A stretch of 64,000 nt of DNA from Paraburkholderia sp. IMGN_8 (GCF_038050405.1 NZ_CP150901.1:558001-622000), one strand, 5' to 3'. Positions 16,854 to 27,323 are shown, counted from the stretch's first letter. Translations and numbers: made by a program. The notes: generated by a model from the letters alone, not told the origin.

Positions 16854-17073
16854 GCTAAAGTGGCACGGATTGCAAACGACTCGAATGGCCCGGTGGCCTT
16901 CCAGTGGCCCGGCAGCGATCGTGTGGTACGACAAAGAGGCAAGGAGGCGGTGTGCGCGCCATAAAAAGACCTGTTCGAAATCAGGCGACGCCTTGCACGG
17001 CGTTCGGTGCCACTCCTTGAAAACGCAGCGCCCGCAGAAAAACCTAAATATCACGACTGGCAGGAGACAACGA

Positions 17074-18243
17074 ATGAAGAGGCTTCTTGTACCCGCAATT
17101 TGCGGCTGCATAGGTGTGGCAGCACATGCACAGAGTTCGGTCACGCTCTATGGGCTGATCGACAATGGCGTGTCGTACGTCAGCAATCAGCGCACAACGA
17201 GCGGTGCGGGTCACAGCAACGTTTTTGCATCTCAGGGAAACATCGTCGGCAACCGGTGGGGGCTGACCGGCAGCGAGGATCTGGGCGGCGGCCTGCAAGC
17301 GATCTTCAAACTCGAAAACGGCTTTACGGGAACCAACGGCGGTCTCCAGCAGGGCGGACGCCTGTTTGGCCGGCAAGCTTGGGTCGGCATGTCCAGTTCG
17401 TATGGCGCGCTCACGCTTGGCCGTCAGTATGATTCGGTGGTGGACTATCTTGCTCCACGAAGTCTCGCGCAGAGCTTCGTGGGTGGGCTCGAATTCATGC
17501 ACCCGATGGACAACGACAACTTCGGAGACTTCTTCCGGCTCGATAACACCGTCAAATATGCGAGCCCCGACATCAATGGTCTGAAGTTCGGCGGCTTGTA
17601 TGCCTTCTCGAACAAGGCGGGCGATTTCGCGGACAATCGTGCGTTCAGTGCCGGCGCGACCTACAACCACGGTCCATTCACGGTGAGCGCGGCATATATG
17701 CGCATCGACAATCCGGGGGACGCAGCGGCGGGCGCGCTCGATGGTTCATCCACTTCGGGTGACGCCACGTTTCATGCGGGACGCCAGCAGGTGTGGGGCA
17801 TCGGCGGCGCTTATGTCATCGGCCCGGCAACGCTGGGGCTGGTATGGAGCCACTCGCATTACGACAATACGGCGGCCGTGTACCGCGGCAGCACGCTTGC
17901 GCCGGCTGCCACCGGATCGCCCACGGATCTTAGCTTCGACAACTTCGAAGCCAACATCCGCTATCTGATCAACCCGGCATGGGTGGTTGCGGCGTCTTAC
18001 ACTTTCACTGACGGTTCATATTCCAACGCGTCCCTGCATGCGAAGCCGCGCTGGAACCAGTTCAATCTGATGACTTCGTATTCGCTTTCAAAGCGCACCG
18101 ACATCTATCTGATGGCTGAATATCAGCATGTGACGGGCGCGGCGGGGACGATTTTCAGTGGTGCGTTCATTGGGGGGAGTGGCGGCCCTTCGTCGACGAA
18201 CCGGCAGTTCCTCACGAGTGCCGGGTTGCGCGTCAAGTTCTGA
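17074..18243 (+). CDS. outer-membrane porin, Burkholderiales trimeric (OmpC-like) family
   Basis: A 389-aa porin. The signal peptide MKRLLVPAICGCIGVAAHAQ is followed by the family start SSVTLYGLIDNGVSYVSNQ. The barrel strands include NRWGLTGSEDLGGGLQAIF and GRQAWVGMSSSYGALTLGRQ, and the chain ends in the BAM-recognised Phe (GLRVKF). CAGGAGACAACG precedes the ATG at 17074; the longer open frame upstream is leader. It probably admits the substrate of the LacI-linked pathway, because operator site 4 sits on its promoter. Confidence 0.92.
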   Translation: MKRLLVPAICGCIGVAAHAQSSVTLYGLIDNGVSYVSNQRTTSGAGHSNVFASQGNIVGNRWGLTGSEDLGGGLQAIFKLENGFTGTNGGLQQGGRLFGRQAWVGMSSSYGALTLGRQYDSVVDYLAPRSLAQSFVGGLEFMHPMDNDNFGDFFRLDNTVKYASPDINGLKFGGLYAFSNKAGDFADNRAFSAGATYNHGPFTVSAAYMRIDNPGDAAAGALDGSSTSGDATFHAGRQQVWGIGGAYVIGPATLGLVWSHSHYDNTAAVYRGSTLAPAATGSPTDLSFDNFEANIRYLINPAWVVAASYTFTDGSYSNASLHAKPRWNQFNLMTSYSLSKRTDIYLMAEYQHVTGAAGTIFSGAFIGGSGGPSSTNRQFLTSAGLRVKF

Positions 18244-18321
18244 CCATCATCGCGAACGGATGGATGTCGCCGCTTGCGCGACCCATTCGTCCGGCACACA
18301 CCGGGACTGAATCGCCGGACT

Positions 18322-19233
18322 TCAATCCAGTCCCATGGTTTGCCGATATTGCTTCGCCTGGTCGGTGATCCATTCCCGAAATACGATCAAGGCCGAATTG
18401 TCGGCTTTGCGCTCGGGATAGATCAGGTGGTAGGAACGGCCACTCGAGTACTCGTGCTTCGCCACCTGGATGAGGACGCCGCGTGTCAGTTCGTCTTCGA
18501 TGAGAAGGCGCGGGATCAGAGCGATGCCGATACCATGAATCGCCGCCTCCGCGAGCATCGAAAACAATTCCAGTTTCGGCCCCGACATATCGCCTTCAAC
18601 CTGCATGCCGCGCGATGCAAACCAGTCGCGCCATGCATACGGACGCGTGCTCTGCTGCAGAAGCGGGTAACGCCGCCAGTCTGCCGCGGTTAATCGCGTG
18701 CGCGGCGCGATCAGCGTTGGACTGCACACAGCGATCAGACTTTCGCGCATCAGAAAGAGTCCTTCGGATCCCGGCCAGATCGTGGCGCCTGCGTGAATTG
18801 CCGCATCGAACTCGGTGTCGTCGAATAGGAACGGACGAGTACGTGTCGTGAGATTGACGGTAATGTCCGGGCGCTCGGCGATAAAGCGCGGCAATCTGGG
18901 TAGCAACCATTTGGTCGCGAACGTGGGCACCACAGCGAGTTCGAGCGTGCCGCCGTGGCCGCCCTTGGCCATGAGTTCGAGCGTGTCCTGTTCCACTTCA
19001 TTCAGACGCGACGCCACTTTCCTGCTGTAGATCAGCCCGGCCTCGGTCAGGCTCACGCCACGGCGGTCGCGGCGAAAGAGCTTCACGCCGAGAAAATCTT
19101 CCAGCGAACCAATCTGCCGACAAATCGCGCTTTGCGTGACCGCGAGTTCGTCCGCGGCCTTCGTAAAGCTTTGATGGCGCGCGGCCGTTTCGAATGCGGA
19201 TAGTGCTGTTGTAGAAGGGATTTTTCTGCGCAT
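18322..19233 (-). CDS. LysR-family regulator (GcvA/GcdR type) of the glutarate operon
   Basis: A 303-aa LysR protein. Its N-terminal winged helix is STTALSAFETAARHQSFTKAA and LAVTQSAICRQIGSLEDFLG, followed by a periplasmic-binding-type effector domain. The N-terminal PSTTALSAFETAARH pattern is typical of the GcvA-like branch. It is divergent from gcdH, with a perfect 23-bp dyad in the 127-bp gap. By position it controls glutaryl-CoA dehydrogenase and the following genes, and a glutarate-type metabolite is the likely effector (inference). Confidence 0.88.
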   Translation of the reverse strand: MRRKIPSTTALSAFETAARHQSFTKAADELAVTQSAICRQIGSLEDFLGVKLFRRDRRGVSLTEAGLIYSRKVASRLNEVEQDTLELMAKGGHGGTLELAVVPTFATKWLLPRLPRFIAERPDITVNLTTRTRPFLFDDTEFDAAIHAGATIWPGSEGLFLMRESLIAVCSPTLIAPRTRLTAADWRRYPLLQQSTRPYAWRDWFASRGMQVEGDMSGPKLELFSMLAEAAIHGIGIALIPRLLIEDELTRGVLIQVAKHEYSSGRSYHLIYPERKADNSALIVFREWITDQAKQYRQTMGLD

Positions 19234-19259
19234 GCTCGTGACTCGCCGGGTTATCGCTC

Positions 19260-19282
19260 ACCTGTGCGATTTTCGCACAGGT
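19260..19282. promoter_or_regulatory. perfect 23-bp dyad between the LysR gene and gcdH
   Basis: Arms ACCTGTGCGA and TCGCACAGGT with a TTT centre lie 26 bp upstream of the LysR start and 78 bp upstream of the gcdH ATG. Its place between divergent genes fits a LysR operator serving autoregulation and activation. Confidence 0.6.
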
Positions 19283-19360
19283 TAGTGCGAACAAATCGTT
19301 TGTGGTGCCGCTAATGTGCCGATAAATTTGCGGCATGACAGTTCTTCTAGCGAGTATGAA

Positions 19361-20545
19361 ATGAGCTCACAGCACAAGTCGTCGTTTCAATGGGATGATC
19401 CGTTGCTGCTCGACCAGCAATTGACGGAAGAAGAGCGCCTCGTGCGCGAATCGGCGTATGTGTATTGCCAGGAACGTCTTGCACCGCGCGTGCTCGAAGC
19501 CTTTCGTCGCGAGTCCACCGACCCGGCGATCTTTCGCGAGATGGGCGAGCTCGGATTGCTCGGCGCGACGATCCCTGAAACCTACGGCGGCGCCGGTCTC
19601 AACTACGTCTGCTACGGCCTGGTCGCGCGCGAAGTGGAGCGCGTCGATTCCGGTTACCGCTCGATGATGAGCGTGCAATCGTCGCTCGTCATGGTGCCGA
19701 TCAACGAGTTCGGCAATGAAACGACGCGGCAGAAATATCTGCCCAAACTCGCGAGAGGCGAATGGATCGGTTGCTTCGGCTTGACCGAGCCGAATCACGG
19801 GTCCGATCCGGGCAGCATGATGACTCGCGCGAAAAAGGTCGACGGCGGATATCTGCTGACGGGCAGCAAGATGTGGATCACGAACAGCCCGATCGCCGAT
19901 GTGTTCGTCGTCTGGGCGAAAGACGATGAAGGCGCGATCCGCGGCTTCGTGCTCGAGAAAGGCTGGAAGGGACTGTCGGCGCCGGCTATTCACGGCAAGG
20001 TCGGTCTGCGCGCGTCGATCACGGGCGAGATCGTGATGGATGAAGTGTTCTGCCCGGAAGAGAACGCGTTTCCTGAAGTGCGGGGTCTCAAGGGGCCGTT
20101 CACTTGCCTGAACAGCGCGCGCTACGGTATTGCATGGGGCGCGTTGGGCGCGGCGGAAGACTGCTGGCATCGTGCGCGTCAGTATGTTCTCGATCGCAAG
20201 CAGTTCGGCAGGCCGCTCGCGGCGAACCAGTTGGTCCAGAAGAAGCTCGCCGACATGCAGACGGAAATCACGCTGGGTTTGCAGGGGTGTTTGCGCCTCG
20301 GCCGCATAAAGGACGAAGGCACTGCCGCAGTCGAGATCACCTCCATCATGAAGCGCAACTCTTGCGGCAAGGCACTCGATATCGCCCGTGTCGCGCGTGA
20401 CATGCTCGGTGGCAATGGCATCAGCGACGAGTTCGGCATTGCGCGTCATCTCGTGAATCTGGAGGTGGTCAACACCTATGAAGGCACGCACGATATTCAT
20501 GCGCTGATTCTTGGTCGCGCCATCACCGGCATTGCAGCTTTCTGA
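19361..20545 (+). CDS. gcdH: glutaryl-CoA dehydrogenase
   Basis: A 394-aa acyl-CoA dehydrogenase that oxidatively decarboxylates glutaryl-CoA to crotonyl-CoA and passes electrons to ETF. The N-terminal [20 protein letters not shown] is characteristic of GcdH. FAD and substrate segments include [16 protein letters not shown] and [16 protein letters not shown], and the catalytic Glu is in [20 protein letters not shown] 19361 is chosen because it gives the family N-terminus. A CoA-transferase, ETF-QO, a 3-hydroxyacyl-CoA dehydrogenase and ETF follow, making a complete electron route. Confidence 0.94.
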   Translation: MSSQHKSSFQWDDPLLLDQQLTEEERLVRESAYVYCQERLAPRVLEAFRRESTDPAIFREMGELGLLGATIPETYGGAGLNYVCYGLVAREVERVDSGYRSMMSVQSSLVMVPINEFGNETTRQKYLPKLARGEWIGCFGLTEPNHGSDPGSMMTRAKKVDGGYLLTGSKMWITNSPIADVFVVWAKDDEGAIRGFVLEKGWKGLSAPAIHGKVGLRASITGEIVMDEVFCPEENAFPEVRGLKGPFTCLNSARYGIAWGALGAAEDCWHRARQYVLDRKQFGRPLAANQLVQKKLADMQTEITLGLQGCLRLGRIKDEGTAAVEITSIMKRNSCGKALDIARVARDMLGGNGISDEFGIARHLVNLEVVNTYEGTHDIHALILGRAITGIAAF

Positions 20546-20551
20546 CCGCTC

Positions 20552-21790
20552 ATGAACGAGACTTTCCAACAAGGAGCGCTCGAGGGTCTGCGAGTACTCG
20601 ATCTTTCACGCGTGCTGGCCGGTCCATGGGCGAGCCAACTGCTGGCCGACCTCGGCGCGGATGTGGTCAAGGTCGAACGGCCGGGCAAGGGTGATGATAC
20701 GCGCGCCTGGGGGCCGCCGTGGCTGAACGATGCCGACGATGAGTCGACGGGCGAGTCCGCTTATTACCTGTGCGCGAATCGCAACAAGCGCTCTATCACG
20801 ATCGATCTGAGCCAGCCGGATGGGCAGCGTCTTGTGAAGCAACTGGCCAGCAAGGCGGATGTGCTGATCGAGAACTTCAAGGTCGGCGGACTTGGTCAAT
20901 ACGGTCTGGATTACGCGAGCCTGAAGGAAGTGAATCCTCGCCTGATCTACTGCTCGATCACGGGATTCGGGCAGACCGGACCGTATGCGGAGCGTGCCGG
21001 TTACGACTTCCTGATCCAGGGCATGGGCGGGCTCATGAGCCTCACCGGGCGCGCGGATGGCACGGAAGGCGAAGGGCCGCTCAAGGTCGGCGTCGCGCTG
21101 ACGGACGTCATGACGGGGCTGTATGCGACCGTGGCGATTCTCGCTGCACTCGCCCGGCGCGAGCGGTCCGGCGAAGGACAGCACATCGACCTTGCGCTGC
21201 TGGACGTGCAGATCGCCTGTCTTGCGAATCAGGCGGCGAATTACCTTGTCGGCGGCGTGATACCTCGACGTATTGGGAATGCGCATCCGAACATTGTCCC
21301 GTATCAGGAATTCCCGACGGCGGACGGCTACATGATTCTCGCGGTCGGCAACGACAGTCAGTTCGCTAGTCTGTGCGCTGCACTTGGCAAACCGGAATGG
21401 AGCAGGGACGAACGTTACTCGACCAATCCGCAGCGGGTGAAGAACAGGGACGAACTCGTCGCAATGATCCACGCTGCCACGGTGTGCCGTCCGACGAAGG
21501 AATGGATTGCCGTGATGGAAGCGGCAGGCGTGCCATGCGGTCCGATCAACGATCTCGAAGATGTGTTCTCGGACCCGCATATTCAGGCCCGCAATGTGCG
21601 CATTGAAATGCCGCATCCGTTGGCGAAGCAGGTGGCGCTGGTCGCGAATCCCATCCGCATGTCGGAATCGCCCGTGCAATACCGTCAATCTCCGCCGACG
21701 TTGGGGCAGCACACCGGCGAAGTGCTTCGCGACTGGCTCGAGATGGGCGAAGCGGAGATCGATGATTTACGCCGCACGAAGCTTCTGTAG
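20552..21790 (+). CDS. class III (CaiB/BaiF) CoA-transferase, probable glutarate CoA-transferase
   Basis: A 412-aa class III CoA-transferase. GLRVLDLSRVLAGPWASQ at the N-terminus and DVVKVERPGKGDDTR bind CoA, and the catalytic Asp is in GYDFLIQGMGGLMSLTG (about residue 152). These enzymes move CoA from a donor such as succinyl-CoA to a free acid. It starts 6 bp after gcdH, so the acid is most likely glutarate. It is the gcdH partner commonly seen in proteobacteria; that assignment rests on context. Confidence 0.9.
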   Translation: MNETFQQGALEGLRVLDLSRVLAGPWASQLLADLGADVVKVERPGKGDDTRAWGPPWLNDADDESTGESAYYLCANRNKRSITIDLSQPDGQRLVKQLASKADVLIENFKVGGLGQYGLDYASLKEVNPRLIYCSITGFGQTGPYAERAGYDFLIQGMGGLMSLTGRADGTEGEGPLKVGVALTDVMTGLYATVAILAALARRERSGEGQHIDLALLDVQIACLANQAANYLVGGVIPRRIGNAHPNIVPYQEFPTADGYMILAVGNDSQFASLCAALGKPEWSRDERYSTNPQRVKNRDELVAMIHAATVCRPTKEWIAVMEAAGVPCGPINDLEDVFSDPHIQARNVRIEMPHPLAKQVALVANPIRMSESPVQYRQSPPTLGQHTGEVLRDWLEMGEAEIDDLRRTKLL

Positions 21791-21850
21791 TTGCGGGCGC
21801 GTTCTGCTACTTAGTACGGCGGTGGCGTAGTCAGATTGGAACATTGATAA

Positions 21851-23515
21851 ATGAATCTCCCCGAAATCAGCGGCCCGCGCGAATCGATGGAATACGACGT
21901 CGTGATCGTCGGCGGCGGCCCGGCCGGGCTGTCCGCAGCGATCCGCCTGAAGCAGCGCGCGGCTGAAAAAGGCGTGGAAACTGGTGTCTGCGTACTGGAA
22001 AAAGGCTCGGAGATCGGGGCTCACATCCTCTCGGGCGCGGTGATGGATCTGCGCGCGATTACCGAACTGATCCCGGACTGGAAGGAAAAAGGCGCGCCGC
22101 TGACCGTGGACGTGACCGAAGACCGCTTCCTGTTCCTCACCGAGACCGGTTCGAAGAGCGTGCCGGTCTGGGCGTTGCCGGACAACTTCAAGAATCACGG
22201 CAATTACGTGATCAGCCTCGCGAACGTGACGCGCTGGCTCGGTCAGCAGGCCGAAGCCGCGGGGGTGGAGATTTTCCCGGGCTTTCCGGCCGCCGAAGTG
22301 CTCTACCACGACGACGGCTCGGTCAAGGGCGTGGCGACCGGCAATCTGGGCATCGGCAAGGACGGCCAGCCGACTGAGAACTTCCAGCTCGGCATGGAGC
22401 TGCACGCGAAATACACGCTGTTCTGCGAAGGCGCGCGTGGGCACCTGGGCCGCCAGCTGAACGACCGGTTCAGGCTGCGCGAAGGCGTCGATCCGCAGGT
22501 CTACGGGATCGGCATCAAAGAACTGTGGGAAATCGATCCGTCGAAGCACAAGCCGGGTCTGGTGATGCACACGGCCGGCTGGCCGCTGGAGAACGATACG
22601 TACGGCGGCTCGTTCCTGTACCACATGGACAACAACCAGGTGGTGGTGGGTTTTGTCGTGGGTCTCGGCTACACCAATCCGTATCTGTCGCCATTCGAGG
22701 AATTCCAGCGCTACAAGACGCATCCGGCGATCCGCGCGATTCTGGAAGGCGGCAAGCGGGTGTCGTATGGCGCGCGGGCGATCACCGCGGGCGGCCTGAT
22801 GTCGCTGCCGAAGCTGGTGTTCCCGGGCGGTGCGCTGGTCGGCGACGACGCGGGCTTCCTGAACGCGTCGCGGATCAAGGGTTCGCACGCGGCCATCAAG
22901 ACGGGGATGCTGGCGGCTGAAGCGGCGTTCGATGCGGTGCAGGCCGGGCGTCAGGCGGATGAACTGGTGGCGTATCCGGAAGCGTTCAGGGCGTCGTGGC
23001 TGCACAGCGAGCTGCATCGGGCGCGCAACTTCAAGCAGTGGATGAGCAAGGGCCTGTACCTCGGTACGCTGATGGTCGGCATCGAGCAGAAGGTGCTCGG
23101 CGGCAATGTGCCATGGACGCTGCATCACCAGCATTCCGATCACGAGATGCTGAAGCCCGCGTCGCAGTGCAAGCCGATTGTTTATCCGAAGCCCGATGGC
23201 AAGCTGACGTTTGACCGGTTGTCGTCGGTGTTCATCTCGAACACGAATCATGAGGAAAACCAGCCGGCGCACCTGACGCTCAAAGATCCTTCGGTGCCGG
23301 TGAACGTGAACTGGCAGACCTATGCCGGTCCGGAAGCGCGGTATTGCCCCGCGGCGGTGTATGAGTTCGTCAGGAACGACGACGGCAGCGAGCGGTTGGT
23401 CATCAACGCGCAGAACTGCGTGCACTGCAAGACCTGTGATATCAAGGATCCCACCCAGAATATCGTTTGGGTCACGCCTGAGGGCGGCGGTGGGCCTAAT
23501 TATCCGAACATGTGA
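21851..23515 (+). CDS. electron transfer flavoprotein-ubiquinone oxidoreductase (ETF-QO)
   Basis: A 554-aa membrane-associated flavoprotein that reoxidises ETF and reduces ubiquinone. The FAD motif VIVGGGPAGLSAAIRLKQ is near the N-terminus. The C-terminal [4Fe-4S] ligands are Cys of YCPAAVYEF and the CVHCKTCDIKDPTQNI triad, and GGGGPNYPNM is the usual end. It lies 60 bp after the CoA-transferase and links the GcdH/ETF pair encoded in the same operon to the respiratory chain. Confidence 0.95.
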   Translation: MNLPEISGPRESMEYDVVIVGGGPAGLSAAIRLKQRAAEKGVETGVCVLEKGSEIGAHILSGAVMDLRAITELIPDWKEKGAPLTVDVTEDRFLFLTETGSKSVPVWALPDNFKNHGNYVISLANVTRWLGQQAEAAGVEIFPGFPAAEVLYHDDGSVKGVATGNLGIGKDGQPTENFQLGMELHAKYTLFCEGARGHLGRQLNDRFRLREGVDPQVYGIGIKELWEIDPSKHKPGLVMHTAGWPLENDTYGGSFLYHMDNNQVVVGFVVGLGYTNPYLSPFEEFQRYKTHPAIRAILEGGKRVSYGARAITAGGLMSLPKLVFPGGALVGDDAGFLNASRIKGSHAAIKTGMLAAEAAFDAVQAGRQADELVAYPEAFRASWLHSELHRARNFKQWMSKGLYLGTLMVGIEQKVLGGNVPWTLHHQHSDHEMLKPASQCKPIVYPKPDGKLTFDRLSSVFISNTNHEENQPAHLTLKDPSVPVNVNWQTYAGPEARYCPAAVYEFVRNDDGSERLVINAQNCVHCKTCDIKDPTQNIVWVTPEGGGGPNYPNM

Positions 23516-23527
23516 TTGAAGAGCGAC

Positions 23528-24373
23528 ATGCAAACAATTGGAATCATAGGCGCGGGGCAAATGGGAAGCGGCATCGCGCTGGTATGTGCAATAGCCGGCC
23601 TCGACGTGATCGTCACGGATCTCGATGAACATGCAGTGAAACGCAGCATCGAAAGCATCGCGGCGAATCTCGGGCGGATGGTATCGAAGGGGAAAACGAC
23701 TTCAGCCGAAGCAGCGTCGGCGTTGGAACGAATCAAGGGAAGCACTCTGTTGACTGTGCTTGCCGAATGCGACTTCGTGATCGAGGCGGCGACGGAAAAT
23801 GTTCAGATCAAAGAGCAGATTCTGAGGAAGCTGGATGCCATCGTGCGGCCGAATGCAATCATCGCGACCAATACTTCATCGGTGTCCGTCACGAGGCTCG
23901 GTGCGACGCTCAATGACCCGAGCCGCTTCACGGGGATGCACTTTTTCAACCCCGTTCCGTTGATGGCGCTCGTCGAAGTGATTCGCGGGCTTCAAACTAG
24001 CGACGTCACGTTCGATGCGACCGTCGGCCTTGCAAAACGTATCGGGAAGACCGCGATTTGCGTGAAGAATTCCCCAGGCTTCGTGGTCAATCGCATTCTG
24101 ATACCGATGATTAATGAAGCGATTTTCGTGCTTCACGAAGGCCACGCGAGCGCCGCAGAGATCGACGAGGGCATGAAGCTGGGCGCCAATCATCCGATCG
24201 GACCGCTGGCGCTGGCGGACCTCATCGGACTCGATACGATGCTCGCGATCATGGACGTGTTGTACCGCGACTTCAACGATTCGAAATATCGTCCGGCGCC
24301 TTTGCTCAAGGAAATGGTGGACGCGGGCTATCTTGGACGAAAGAGTGGACAGGGTTTTTATACCTATCCTTAA
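23528..24373 (+). CDS. 3-hydroxyacyl-CoA (3-hydroxybutyryl-CoA) dehydrogenase
   Basis: A 281-aa NAD-dependent dehydrogenase. [17 protein letters not shown] is the dinucleotide fold. Catalytic Ser and His are in [10 protein letters not shown] and [11 protein letters not shown], and [18 protein letters not shown] is the conserved C-terminal helix. It would oxidise 3-hydroxybutyryl-CoA, which forms from the GcdH product crotonyl-CoA after hydration; no enoyl-CoA hydratase gene is seen here. ATG 23528 is preferred to the TTG at 23516, which directly abuts the ETF-QO stop. Confidence 0.92.
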   Translation: MQTIGIIGAGQMGSGIALVCAIAGLDVIVTDLDEHAVKRSIESIAANLGRMVSKGKTTSAEAASALERIKGSTLLTVLAECDFVIEAATENVQIKEQILRKLDAIVRPNAIIATNTSSVSVTRLGATLNDPSRFTGMHFFNPVPLMALVEVIRGLQTSDVTFDATVGLAKRIGKTAICVKNSPGFVVNRILIPMINEAIFVLHEGHASAAEIDEGMKLGANHPIGPLALADLIGLDTMLAIMDVLYRDFNDSKYRPAPLLKEMVDAGYLGRKSGQGFYTYP

Positions 24374-24390
24374 CGCTGAGGCAAAACATC

Positions 24391-25140
24391 TTGAAGATCA
24401 TTGTCGCTGTGAAGAGAGTAGTTGATTACAACGTGAAGGTGCGCGTGAGGTCGGACAACACGGGCGTCGACATCGCGAATGTGAAGATGTCGATGAATCC
24501 GTTCGACGAAATCGCGGTGGAAGAAGCGGTGCGTCTGAAGGAAGCGGGCGTGGCGACCGAGGTGATCGCTGTTTCTTGTGGGGTCACGCAATCGCAGGAA
24601 ACGCTGCGCACGGCGCTGGCGATCGGCGCGGACCGCGCGATCCTGATCGAATCGAACGAAGAGCTGCAGCCGCTGGCCGTGGCCAAGCTGCTGAAGGCGC
24701 TGGTCGACAGGGAACAGCCGCAGCTGATCATCCTCGGCAAGCAGGCCATCGACGACGATTCGAACCAGACCGGCCAGATGCTCGCCGCGCTGGCTAACCT
24801 GCCGCAAGCCACCTTCGCCTCGAAGGTTGTCGTGGCGGACGGCAAGGCGACCGTGTCGCGTGAAGTGGATGGCGGCGCCGAAACGCTGTCGCTGACGCTG
24901 CCCGCTGTGGTCACGACCGACCTGCGCCTGAACGAGCCGCGCTACGTGACGCTGCCGAACATCATGAAGGCGAAGAAGAAGCCGCTGGACACGATCAGGC
25001 CCGAAGACCTCGGCGTTGAGGTGACGCCGCGCCTGAAGACGCTGAAAGTCGCCGAGCCGCCGAAGCGCTCCGCCGGTGTGATGGTGCCGGATGTGAAGAC
25101 GCTGGTCGAGAAGCTGAAGACTGAAGCCAGGGTGCTTTAA
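24391..25140 (+). CDS. etfB: electron transfer flavoprotein beta subunit, copy 2
   Basis: A 249-aa EtfB, last-but-one gene of the glutarate operon, 17 bp after the dehydrogenase. Unlike copy 1 it uses a TTG start (TTGAAGATCATTG) after GAGG, as expected for a translationally tuned operon member. Its first 115 residues carry the only differences from copy 1 (for example IIVAVKR against IVVPVKR). From 24733 on the DNA is identical to copy 1. Confidence 0.95.
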   Translation: MKIIVAVKRVVDYNVKVRVRSDNTGVDIANVKMSMNPFDEIAVEEAVRLKEAGVATEVIAVSCGVTQSQETLRTALAIGADRAILIESNEELQPLAVAKLLKALVDREQPQLIILGKQAIDDDSNQTGQMLAALANLPQATFASKVVVADGKATVSREVDGGAETLSLTLPAVVTTDLRLNEPRYVTLPNIMKAKKKPLDTIRPEDLGVEVTPRLKTLKVAEPPKRSAGVMVPDVKTLVEKLKTEARVL

Positions 25141-25948
25141 GTAACACGCGGAGACGGAACAAATGACGAATCTGGTTAATCTTGTAATAGCAGAACATGA
25201 CAGTGTGTCGATCAAGGCCGCGACGCTGAACACGATTGCAGCGGCGCAGAAGATCGGCGGTGACATTCACGTGCTGGTGGCCGGTCACAACGCGCAGGCC
25301 GCGGCGGATGCGGCCGCGAAGATCGCGGGCGTCAGCAAGGTGCTGCTGGCCGACGCGCCGCAACTCGAAGCGGGTCTCGCGGAAAACGTCGAGGCGACGG
25401 TGCTGACGCTTGTGCAAGACCCGGCGACGGACTACTCGCACATCCTCGCGTCGGCCACCGCCTACGGCAAGAACATCGCCCCGCGTATCGCCGCGAAGCT
25501 CGACGTCGCACAGATCAGCGACATCACCGCAGTGGACAGCGCCGACACGTTCGAACGCCCGATCTACGCGGGCAACGCGATTGCTACGGTGCAATCGGCT
25601 GATCCGATCAAGGTCATCACGGTGCGCACGACGGGCTTCGACGCGGTCGCAGCCGTTGGTGGCAGCGCCACGGTCGAGAAGATCGCAGCCGCGGCAGACA
25701 CAGGCATCTCGCAGTTCGTCAGCCGTGAAGTGACGAAGCTGGACCGTCCGGAGCTGACGTCGGCGAAGATCATCGTCTCGGGTGGCCGCGGTCTCGGCAA
25801 CGGCGAGAACTACACCAAGGTGCTGGAGCCGCTGGCCGACAAGCTGAACGCAGCGCTGGGCGCATCGCGTGCGGCGGTCGATGCGGGCTTCGTGCCGAAC
25901 GACTATCAGGTCGGCCAGACCGGCAAGATCGTCGCGCCGCAACTGTAC
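24733..25948 (+). repeat. 1,216-bp identical tract, partner of 6800-8015
   Basis: Second member of the gene-conversion pair. The first mismatch upstream is the codon before CTCGGCAAG of etfB (ATC here, ATT in copy 1). The first downstream is GTG/ATG after CTGTAC in etfA. Confidence 0.9.
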
Positions 25949-26131
25949 GTGGCCGTCGGCATTTCGGGGGCAATCCAGCACCTCGCAGGCATGAAGGACT
26001 CGAAGGTGATCGTGGCGATCAACAAGGACCCGGAAGCGCCGATTTTCAGCGTCGCCGACTACGGCCTGGTCGACGATCTGTTCACGTCAGTGCCCGAGCT
26101 TATCGAGCGAATTTCCGAACATCAACGTTAG
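25163..26131 (+). CDS. etfA: electron transfer flavoprotein alpha subunit, copy 2
   Basis: A 322-aa EtfA, FAD subunit partner of the copy 2 EtfB, four residues longer than copy 1 because the tail reads [20 protein letters not shown]-domain motifs ([25 protein letters not shown]) are intact. DNA identity with copy 1 ends at 25948, after which synonymous and missense changes accumulate. It is the last gene of the glutarate operon and is convergent with the LacI gene at 22 bp. Confidence 0.95.
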   Translation: MTNLVNLVIAEHDSVSIKAATLNTIAAAQKIGGDIHVLVAGHNAQAAADAAAKIAGVSKVLLADAPQLEAGLAENVEATVLTLVQDPATDYSHILASATAYGKNIAPRIAAKLDVAQISDITAVDSADTFERPIYAGNAIATVQSADPIKVITVRTTGFDAVAAVGGSATVEKIAAAADTGISQFVSREVTKLDRPELTSAKIIVSGGRGLGNGENYTKVLEPLADKLNAALGASRAAVDAGFVPNDYQVGQTGKIVAPQLYVAVGISGAIQHLAGMKDSKVIVAINKDPEAPIFSVADYGLVDDLFTSVPELIERISEHQR

Positions 26132-26153
26132 GCGCAACCGTAATGCCGCTCCG

Positions 26154-27206
26154 TCAAGCCGTGGCCCCGCGCATCGAAGCACGTACCGATGTCTTCGTCG
26201 GCGGACCCGGTTTGCGTGTGCTGCCTCGCATAATAAGTGTCGCCGGCGAGATCGACGTGTACGGCGAAACGGTGCCCGAATTCTGCCGGACGTGATGGAC
26301 GAACCACAGCCCGCACGCGGTGGCGAGATCGTGTACGGGAAGTCCCACGGTGGTCAATCCAGGTCCCCACCACCGGAAGCCGAGTTCGTCGCCGAATCCA
26401 ACGACCGACAGGTCGTCCGGAGCGCGCACTCCCTGAGCCAGCAGTTCTTCCAGGATGCCCTGGGTCATCTGGACCGAACCCGCGACGATTGCCGTCGGAG
26501 GCTTGGGCAACGACAGCAGCCGGCGGGTTGCGTTAGCGCCGAAATCGACCTCGCTCGGCGCGCCCAGTTGCACAAGGGCGGGTTCGCCTGATGCAACGCC
26601 GGTCAGTGCCTTGTGATAACCCTTCAGGCGCGCGGAACCCGTAGGCAGATCGTCGGTGCCGCCGATATAGCCGATTCGGCGATGGCCGAGCTGCACGAGG
26701 TGACTGGTCGCCTCGAAGATGGCCTGCGTATCGTCAATTCCGAACCACTGATCCCCGATCGCCGCATGCTTGCGCAGCAGTTGCACGTGTGGCGACAATT
26801 TGAGCAACCGGACTGTTTCCCGATGAGGCTTCGCGGTCGGCACGATGATGATCCCCGCGACATTCGCGCTCGCCAGTTCACGAACGCTCTGCAACTCGAC
26901 CATCCGGTCATCGTCGGTTTCCGACAGGGCCAGTTGATAACCGGCTGCCTGCAGGCATTTCGACAGAGCATGGGCGATGGTCGCGTAGAAGCCGTTCCTG
27001 ATGTCCGGCAGGACGAGGCCCACGAGGTTGCTCGAAACGCCTCGCATCATGCGTGCCGCGAGATTGGCCACATAACCCATTTCATCTGCGACCTGAGCCA
27101 CCTTCTGTTTGGTGGCTGCGCTGATGCGCGGGTCGTCGGCAAGCGCCCGTCCTACCGTCGACGGAGAGACTTGCAGGCGAGCGGCGATGTCTTTGATGGT
27201 GACCAT
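26154..27206 (-). CDS. LacI/GalR-family transcriptional regulator
   Basis: A 350-aa LacI-type repressor. The N-terminal helix-turn-helix is VTIKDIAARLQVSPSTVGRA, the hinge helix NLAARMMRGVSSNLVGLVLP, and a periplasmic-binding-protein effector domain follows (LGHRRIGYIGG, DLSVVGFGDE). Helix 2 has S-P-S-T-V-G-R-A in place of the usual V-S-R-A/T-V-S. Two palindromic operator candidates lie upstream, and four more occur in front of the cupin, hydroxyacid dehydrogenase and porin genes 10-13 kb away. It is therefore the likely regulator of that dispersed pathway. The effector is unknown. Confidence 0.9.
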   Translation of the reverse strand: MVTIKDIAARLQVSPSTVGRALADDPRISAATKQKVAQVADEMGYVANLAARMMRGVSSNLVGLVLPDIRNGFYATIAHALSKCLQAAGYQLALSETDDDRMVELQSVRELASANVAGIIIVPTAKPHRETVRLLKLSPHVQLLRKHAAIGDQWFGIDDTQAIFEATSHLVQLGHRRIGYIGGTDDLPTGSARLKGYHKALTGVASGEPALVQLGAPSEVDFGANATRRLLSLPKPPTAIVAGSVQMTQGILEELLAQGVRAPDDLSVVGFGDELGFRWWGPGLTTVGLPVHDLATACGLWFVHHVRQNSGTVSPYTSISPATLIMRGSTRKPGPPTKTSVRASMRGATA

Positions 27207-27323
27207 TGAGTGTTATCCGTGAACAGGATTTTTTATAACGATAGCACAACGGCGTAGCTCGTATAGGCCGAGCCGTGCTCCAAGGATCAGCGCGTTTTCC
27301 CTCTGAAGTTACCGGTTGTAAAT

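Larger units (their letters stand above)
16619..17073. other. divergent control region between hydroxyacid dehydrogenase (-) and porin (+)
   Basis: A 455-bp gap with no supported gene. It contains two good and one weak LacI-type palindromes and a consensus-like promoter for the porin. The porin mRNA leader would be about 240 nt. Confidence 0.65.

Noticed and set aside
21767..23632. 621-codon minus-strand frame over ETF-QO
   Set aside because: Antisense shadow of ETF-QO, whose FAD and Fe-S motifs are intact.
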